From assembly GCF_000471905.2 (NCBI RefSeq), contig NW_006499603.1, positions 1,984,786 to 2,048,785 of the forward strand: a stretch of DNA of 64,000 nt, read 5' to 3'. This document shows, piece by piece, positions 14,201-23,200 of the stretch (positions are counted from its first letter, which is position 1; each line of letters begins with the position of its first letter). The translations under genes were made by a program, and so were the position numbers. The DNA is from Amborella trichopoda. Taxonomy: Eukaryota; Streptophyta; Magnoliopsida; Amborellales; Amborellaceae. The notes under the pieces are model-generated. The model did no database searches, was not told where the DNA came from, and was given only the letters and a program-made list of their open reading frames with translations.

Positions 14201-17200
14201 TCTCTTCTTTCTCTCTCTAATTCTTTTTAATATTTATCTCTTCTTTCTCTCTAAATATCTTTCATTCTCCTACGAATTAGAAAGAGAAAGAAGAGATAAT
14301 TATTAAAAAGAATTAGAGAGAAAAAGAAGTGATAAATATAAAAAGAATTAGAGAGAGAATGAAGAGATAAATACAAACAAAACCGTCAAGGAGAAAGGGA
14401 CTTTACGGTTCTGTTTGTATTTATCTCTTCTTTCTCTGTCTAAACCGTCTGAGAGAGAAAGAAGAGATAAATATTAAAAAGAATTAGAGAGAAAGAAGAG
14501 ATAAATATAAAAAGAATTAGAGAGAAAGAAGAGATAAATACAAACAGAACTATAAAGGAGAAAAGGGTTTCGAGTAGGATTTATAGGGAGCGATACTATT
14601 AGGGCATTTCGAGTGCCGTAATAATACTTCAACTCCTTGTGGTATATAAAATGCCGTATAACATGAGCTAGTTTTTATGGTACTTAAAGCACCATAATGG
14701 TGCTTCACAGTAATACACTACTGTGAAGGTTATTTTGGTAAAAAGATGCCCAAAATTGAAGAAAAAGGGTGTGGGCGAGGTAATGAAAGTTGGAGTTTTT
14801 TTTCTAAATAGACAAAAATTAAGGTATATATGTGATAATTTCCCTATATATTTACATATCAAAAGACCTCTAACCTAAATTTGTAAAAAAAGAGCACTCA
14901 AGAGGGTTTGAACCACAAACCTTGCGGATAAGAAACACATGCTCTAACCAATAGAACAATTTGATTTTTGTGATATAAGTTACACATCATACATTTATAG
15001 TGATTAAACCGTTGATTCAGTCCATTAACTGACACAGACTTAGGGGATTCACTATCCAGATTGAGGATTCTCAATCCAGATTGGAAATTTTTCAATTACT
15101 AGTCACAGCTGGTGATAATCATCTCTTCCAATATCTCATATTGGCACAACTCTAATATCTAATGCACTGGGAAAGTTTTAAATCCCTTTCTCATGATTCC
15201 CAAAATCGAGGAGAACTCACTATCAGTATGTCAATATACATTTGATCTTAAATGCATATTTAAATTCTTCAAGATCTTTTTAAGGACCAAAAGATGAGGA
15301 AGCTAATAGCTAAAAAAATGGATTTTACATTTGGTGGATGGTCATGTTTTTGCTCTCACAATAGCCACTCAATGCCATCTCGCAACTATGTTCTCTATCG
15401 AATTTTGGCAAGAACGACTTGGCCATCCGAGTTTTAAGACTCTAAAAAAGATGGCTTAATTTCATTCAATAGTACTTAGTTTACATACTAGTTGTCAGTT
15501 AGGCAAGCATGCCCTACTGCCCTTCTTTTGTGATATTTATCATGAGAATTTTACTTATGAGCCTTTTGATTTAATACACTCTAATGTATGGGGGCTTACA
15601 CCTGTGGATTCCATAGAAATCGTTGTTATGTCTCATTCACCGATCATTGCAGTACATATACCCCATAACAAAATAGGGTTGTTGAAAGGAGAATTCGAAA
15701 CATTGTGGAGACTGCATTATCTATGATGCTTGATTTCATGTTCCACCATTTTTGTGAGTAGAGATTTTCGTAAGTGCAGTCTATCTTATTAATCACCCCC
15801 TTTCATCAATAATCTTAAGATACACTCCTACTATAAACTCTATGGAATCATTACTGATTATTCTGTACTGCATGTATTTGGTTGCACAAGAGTTGTGCAC
15901 ATCGACTCCTCATTTCGTAATAAGCTTCAGTCTAAAGCACATCAAAGAGTATTCATTGGTTTCAGTCTGGACCATAGTTACCGGAATCTCTCCACCGACC
16001 TCGCGTTTCTCGTTCCGAAACCCGATTTCGCTTTTCTGTTAAGAAATCTCCACGGAAACTGTTTTTCAAAACAAAGGAAACTCAATTCCTTAATTTTGAA
16101 ATCTCGATTCGACACATCTTTAGAAACCATTTTTTGGAACCAAGGAAACTCGATTCCTTAATTTTGGAATCTCGATTCAACACATCTTTAGAAACCATTT
16201 ATTGGAACCAAGGAAACTCGATTCTTTAATTTCGGAATCTCGATCCAACAAATCTTTAGAAACTTGAACCCATTGTGGGTAGACATTCCCAAATATATTG
16301 AATCTGGCTTCCAGCGATGATTAAATCTTGATTCTACATCAATGGGGGTAAAAATCTTCTTTCGAATGCTTCAAGAGATTGTACAGTTTCATTATTTTAT
16401 TTGTGCCACCTTGGATGGCCTTTACTTTAAATTGAAAATATAACTGGTAAATACAACATACAATTAAAAGTAAAACCATGACGTAGAAATCATCCTTTTT
16501 TGTCTTTATAATAATGAAGTCACAATCACAATTTAGAAATACTTGTCTTTTCTATATAATCACCATAAGTTCATTAGTCAACACAATCACTTTAAAATTT
16601 GGGAAACCTTCTAATAAGAAACATCCAATATAGGTTCTAAAGTTGATGAGGCTCAAGATGTGCTTGTGGCTTCCTTCTCCATAAAAAATGAAACTTCGAT
16701 TCCTGGTAGGGGTCGTCAAACGCATTCCATAGTCCATATAACTGTAAATCTCGATCTCAAACTGTCGTAGATCTTTGATCCATATACTTCAAAAACTTGA
16801 TTCCAAATATGTTAGAATCACGTTTGGAAACAACAACATATCTTTGTTTCACATATGTCAGAAACTCGATTCCATAGATGTCGAAAACTCGATTCCTCAT
16901 ATTAATGAATCTTGACTCCTGGAGTGTCGATTCTAGGGGGATAGGAATCACGATTCCAAGGCAGAAATCTTGATTCCATATGTGGATGAAACTTGGATTT
17001 ATTTGATCAGAACACGATTCTCAAAAACTAAGAATCTCGTTCCAAGAGATTCCTATTGTACAGACAACGATTCCTATTGTACAAACAACGATTCCTAAAA
17101 CAGGAATCTTCTAGCTAGTCGCGAATCCACAATTCCGGTTCCTAAAACAATTCGAGTTCCCAGGCGTTTCCAACAACTATGGTCCGAACCACAAGGTATA

Positions 17201-19932
17201 CATGTGCTACATTCCATCAACACTGACAATGATTACTTCTCACCATTTATGGGGCTAATCCCAATGTTTTAAAATGTGGGGTATGGTCCCAATGCAGCAA
17301 TGCGGCTCAATGCAGTCCAAAAGCAGGTGCATCACCCCAATGAGGTCAATAAATATATAAAATATTTTAAAAAAACTCAAAAATAGATTAATGCATCAAA
17401 AAAATATGAAAATGATTTATGTGAGAGTAGATATTCAATTTATTCATTAACTCCAAACGTATCAGTTGTCGAAGGTTATGTATCCACCATCCCCTCGTAG
17501 ATCATAGAAGACATTAGAAAGTAGAAACTAGAAACTTGAAACTTACTTTATAGAAAACAATAGAACTTAGACGACATTATATTATCATAATTTTTAAACA
17601 TTCAAAAAACATATCACAAATTCACAACTGCAAACTTTAAAGTTACAAACTAAAGGTCTATGAAGATTGAAGAGTTCAAAAGTCAACACAAATCATCGTC
17701 ATTTCTCAAGTCTCAAGTCTAAATCTCAAATCTTTATTAAACAAGTTATCTAGAGAGTCTCCATGTGCAACATCATCATCAATATCATCCTCGGCAGCCT
17801 CCACATATTCTTCTTCTTCCTCAGTTTCCTCGAAGTCAGCCTCATCCTCCTCCTCCTCCTCGACTTTTGGAACAAACATGGGCCTGAACTGAGCTTTTAC
17901 TCTTTTGTGTTCTAGTGTTGGGCTGTACTTCTTCATTAGCCCCTACGCGTAGCTCAACATCAAAAAAATTTCCGCCATTCTTTTTTTTAAGCAATTTGAC
18001 AAAGAAAAAGCCACGAAAGTGGCTGTTTTTGGGGATATAATACACCCCCCCCCCCCCCACCCCCCACCAAAAAAACAACCCTTTTCTCCCCTTTTTGGGG
18101 AAAATTACCTAAATACCCCTTTTTGAGGGTTTTTTTTTATCACGCTGATGTAATGCATATGCGGTGCGATGGGTCGCATCCCACCAAAGCACTTATGTGT
18201 TATTTTGTGATTCACCTCCTAGCGCATACTGTATGATGCAGCCGCATTTTAAAACATCTAGACGTCTTGCGTCTAGGAAGCGCCTCAATGCAGGTTGGCC
18301 AAGGGCAAAAAAAGCCCTCGACCAGGGGTATTTTGGGGTACCACCTCCCATTAAAAGAGGGGAAAGGCATTTTGGGGAGCATTCTGGTCCCCCAAAAACC
18401 CTTTTGTCGATTTTAGAGAGAGAAAAACTCTCCAAAACTTTCCCTCAAAAAAAAAAAGATAAACTCTTGAAAACTTAGATTTTGAGATTTTTTCGACATC
18501 AAAAAAATTTTCAACGTTTTGTATTATTTGCAAATTCAAAAGATATAGTTCGTGAACCTCTGCCTGCTGAATTGCTTAGGGGCCTGGCCTGTCTTTGCTC
18601 CTGGGCGGGCACCTGACCATCGAGGCTGCTAGGTCCACAAACCGCCTAGGCGGCTGCATCCGATTTTTTGAACATTGTTTATGGCATGCCCTCTTGGCTT
18701 TGTCTACAACAATTTCCTCAATGTGTATGTCAACCAAGAAAAGCAATATATGGATTGAAACTAGCTCCAAGAACCTAGTTTGATAAATTCTTACAGGTCA
18801 ATAAAATGGAGGGATTCAGTGAAATCAAAGCAGACAATTCTTCTTTATCGACAAATGGAGCTCAGATAAAACCCTCATACTCTTATATATAGATGACATG
18901 ATCATTATTGGGAGCAACAAGTTGGATATTGAGAATCTACATGCAAAGTTGCATGCATCTTTTGAAATTAAGGACCTTTGAAAGTTCAAATATTTCCTTG
19001 GCATAGAAGTATATGGATTTTCAGGAAGCTTGGTTCCATCTCAAAAAAATAAAAATGCATTGGAATTGCTTGAATAATTTTGCATATTGGACTGGAAATC
19101 ATAGTTACCATGATTGGGCCCCCAATCGGGATTGAGACCGTGGGATAGAGAGACGCACAAAGCTCTGTAGGATAGGGATCAAGATCCTTACACCCTGAGT
19201 TAAAGGGACTGTGATCCCAATATAAGCATAGCATGATCCAAAGTGGTCCAAAATTGAATGACAAAATATATTGGATCGAGGTCCATCCAGCTTAGAATCA
19301 AGGCTCCCCAAGAGCACTTAACTAGGAATGGCAAGAAGGCAAATACTATGGCCAAATCAAGCATTGAAACAAAGTACAGATCCATGTCTCTTGCAGCATC
19401 AGAAGCTATGCGGTTATGCAAACGGTTTTCAAAACTGGGCATTCAAGAGAAGCCAACAATGATGGTTTGTGATAATCGAAGGGAAATCAAGATATTAAAT
19501 AATACGTGGAAGACCAATCATCTAGGTCTCAATCATCGCTAAATTAGAGATATTGTCGATGATGATGAAATCCTTACAAAACACAACACATTTCAAATCA
19601 AGCTGCAAATATTATGACAAAGGCTCTTACCAAGAAGAAAATTTCCCATTATAAAGACAAGATTTCCATATTACCATGTCAGCTTGAGGGGGAGTGTTTT
19701 GATATAAATACGTATTAATTGTTATTTGGCATTGGTATAATTTGATCAAGGATATTATTGTACATTCCCATAATGGGTTCATTTATGTACCTGAAGGTGT
19801 AAAGAAACTAAAGCAATGAGTTTACACCTCTCCTCCAAAATCTTAACAAACTACATTATCATCACCAGTAATCACAATGTCATCTACATATTCTAGTAAG
19901 AAGGCAAAAACCTTTCCTATGGGTGTTGAATA

Positions 19933-20000
<68 letters not shown>

Positions 20001-20202
20001 CGAGACGTAGTACGACGTAGGCGATTACGTAAACGTTTTGTTTAGTTTGTTGTACCGTACGTTGGGTAAGGGGTTAAGGACGTATACGTNNNNNNNNNNN
20101 NNNNNNNNNACTACTAACTAACTAACTACTATACTATACACTACGTAATACTACAACTATACTATCTACTATATATAGTAGAGAACTAACTACTATGGTG
20201 TA

Positions 20203-20272
<70 letters not shown>

Positions 20273-23200
20273 CAGCTAGTACAATGGCATGAAACTTTTG
20301 TTGTTGTTGCCTAATTGGAGGGGTAGCATCAGTTAAAAGTGTTTTTATATCGGAGACATCAGTTAATGCTGGAAACCGGCGACGAATGCAATAAAATCTA
20401 TACTACCTTATAATTCTCTTATTTCGTGTGTTTGTCCATTCTCATAGGAAAAGAATCCATCCGTTCCTATTCAATGAATTTCATCATCTCTCTTGCTATT
20501 CCATGAAAATAGGAATTCATATATAAAATCATTTTCTCTCACTCCGTCCCTCCCCTCCCCTCCCCTCCCTCCCATATCCATATATATATATATGGGATTG
20601 TATACAATGAGATCATTTACCTTTCATACAAGGAGGTTACAATTAGTTACAACCATCCAATGTGAAATCTGATAGCTTGGATGTGTCACAAAGTTCGAGA
20701 AAAATTCTTTTGAAGTTTGAGCTTGGTCAATGAAATAAATGTAGCCATCCAAATTCACATCTAATGGTCAAGATTAATTGTGACCACCTTGTACCAAAGG
20801 TAAACGGTCTCATTGTATACTTTTCCTATATATATATATATATCGAATGGTGGTTTATAGACAATCTCAAGCACACCTGTGCCATTTCAAATGAGTTGGG
20901 CAGCAGATAAAGCTATGGAAGTTGGAAGATTATTTAAATTGACTTCTATGTTTTGATTATACATCCACACTTAGATTTGCTAACAAGGTGGAGTAGCCAT
21001 AATAAAGCATAGACATAGAATGATGACACTTTGATGTCTATCATTTTTGTCTCATGTTCCATGAGTGTTTTGAGTGGAAGCCGCCTTAACAACTATTTGC
21101 GATATTGAAAATATTCCCGTATCCTTTGTTGAGGGATTTCCACCATTACAGGAATGGAAGGGCAAGAGTCAAACCACACAGGAGTTCACATTATTGAATT
21201 AATAGTTTATCTGCTACAACCTTTTTGAAATAGATATATATCCAGAAATTTCATTGGTTGATTCATGAATCACAATCCTTATCTCAGGTGACTTATGCCC
21301 AATGTAACTATGGACGATTATTTTCCTTGTTTCTCTAAGAATGTCATGTATGACTAAATTTGAAAAGAATTAGAGGCCGTTCAAATTGATTACAAACCAC
21401 ATGAAGGAGAATGAATTTCCAATTGTTACAAGATGCACAAAAAGCTATCCTCAGCAAGTATCCAATTATAGGAGTCATATTACATAACCAACATGGATAA
21501 CGCATGGATATTGCTCAACCACTATAGAGGCACCACGAACACCAATTGTCTTAATTTTGTTCTGTGCACCATCAATCACTTAAGGGTTTAGAAGAAAAGG
21601 TGAAATAGTAAGATCTTTCTCGTCACAAGTTTGCTTCGCTTCTTATCATTTTGGACCACCAGTTCATTTGCTTCAAAAGACTTGCTCTAACTCAAAAAAT
21701 AAGTTCTTGTTTCATGTATCTTTGAATAAATACCTACCTACTTAACTCCAAAACGTCCACTTTACTAGTTTACAGAAAGCATTGAAAGAAGACTAGCATG
21801 CACTAGAAGCAAATAAAATCTAGGTTTCTCTAGCTTATACTTTAGAAGCAAAAGTTTGCAATTGGGGTCACGAAACTTAGGTTCGCAATTAATGTACGAG
21901 ATATTCTCAATATTGAGAGATGAAATGAAAGGAGATATAGTTAATAATGATAGAATTTTTGTTGTTTAATCTGAATCCCCGACCTCAAATGGGTGGGAAG
22001 AATGCATTTAGTCACAGGCATCTTTAGGGAGATATTCACATGAAACCCCCTCTGTGTTCTCATTCTGGCACACGTCACACTTCTTAGGGAACTCTATGGA
22101 CTCAAATAGGCAATAGTTTGAGCAGATGAATAATGTATTTGTGGTATCAAGATTCAAAAGGAGTTGTGGTGATCATACTCATTGGTGATCATATTCATTA
22201 AGGCAAAAGATTATCACAGGCACTATCAAGTCACCTTGCTTACAGTCTCCTACTTCAGGTTCCAAAAAAAACCAACCTTAGTGAAAAAAATGCTTGAAGG
22301 GGAATATATGAGATGACCTTAGGTGTTCAACACTATAAGAGGTCTCATTCTCCAGACATTTTGTGTCTTTGAGTAATTCATTGGTTGCTCTAAATCATGT
22401 GAATTCATACAAATCAAGAGAATCTAATTGCCAGCATACAAAGAAAGTACAATAATAAGAGTGTCCTGCCCTTTCTCCATCAAGGCCCAATTCCAGTCAA
22501 CCGCCACCTTATGAGTTCCTTAATACGCAGATAGCCGCATTCACTACCTTTATAAATATTATTAGAGCACAATTTGCAAACTACACAGGAGGACCTTACC
22601 CTGAGCATGCAAATTTGAGGATGCTTTTACATGGAGCAAATTCCTTGGGAAGTCAAGTAGCTTACAAAATCAAAAGTGGCACACTGACAAGATTTTTTAA
22701 TTTCAAAGGGAAAATAACCATAGTACTCACATTATAAGAATTGTGATAATGTTAAGGAGCTCCTTAACCACATTCCATAGAAAGAACAATTGACCTGGCA
22801 AGCACAAGCGGGTGATGAAGGCACCTTGTGCATTAAGCTGGTTGCACTGTTATGTAAGTATGTGTCTAGATCTGCTATGTAGGTATGTGAGAACAGAAAT
22901 GTAAGTAGATTAACAAGGTACTGGTCTGAATTTATATCCGTGCATATTAATATATAACTAAATGTACATAAATCTGTTGTATGAAATTGTGAATATATTA
23001 TGTAAATAGACATGAATGTGTCCATGTGCTCAACGGCTGAGTGTTAAGCATGCAAGTACTGGATGTTAAAAACATCCATGTCATAACCACAAAAAAGTAA
23101 CCTTTAATGCACGTCTAATATGTATTACACATTTTTATATGCATATCTATGTAAAGCTACTTATGCACACACATGCAAGAGCTAAACCTAAAATACCCAG

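Larger units (their letters stand above)
11670..19848 (+). mobile_element. Ty1/copia retrotransposon relic with nested insertions
   Basis: Domains appear in copia order on the plus strand: gag with CCHC knuckle, GAG-pre-integrase and integrase, RT, RNase H, polypurine tract and 3' LTR. A 5' LTR at about 11670-11866 is recognisable from its similarity to the 3' LTR around GCATTCCCATAAT and the following 80 bases. No primer binding site is readable. Frames are broken everywhere and three younger elements interrupt it (13818-14844, 15973-17181, 17254-18677). Another unexplained block of about 240 bases at 19081-19320 separates RT from RNase H. It lies wholly within RAMP4 intron 1, on the strand opposite to the gene. 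Confidence 0.75.
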
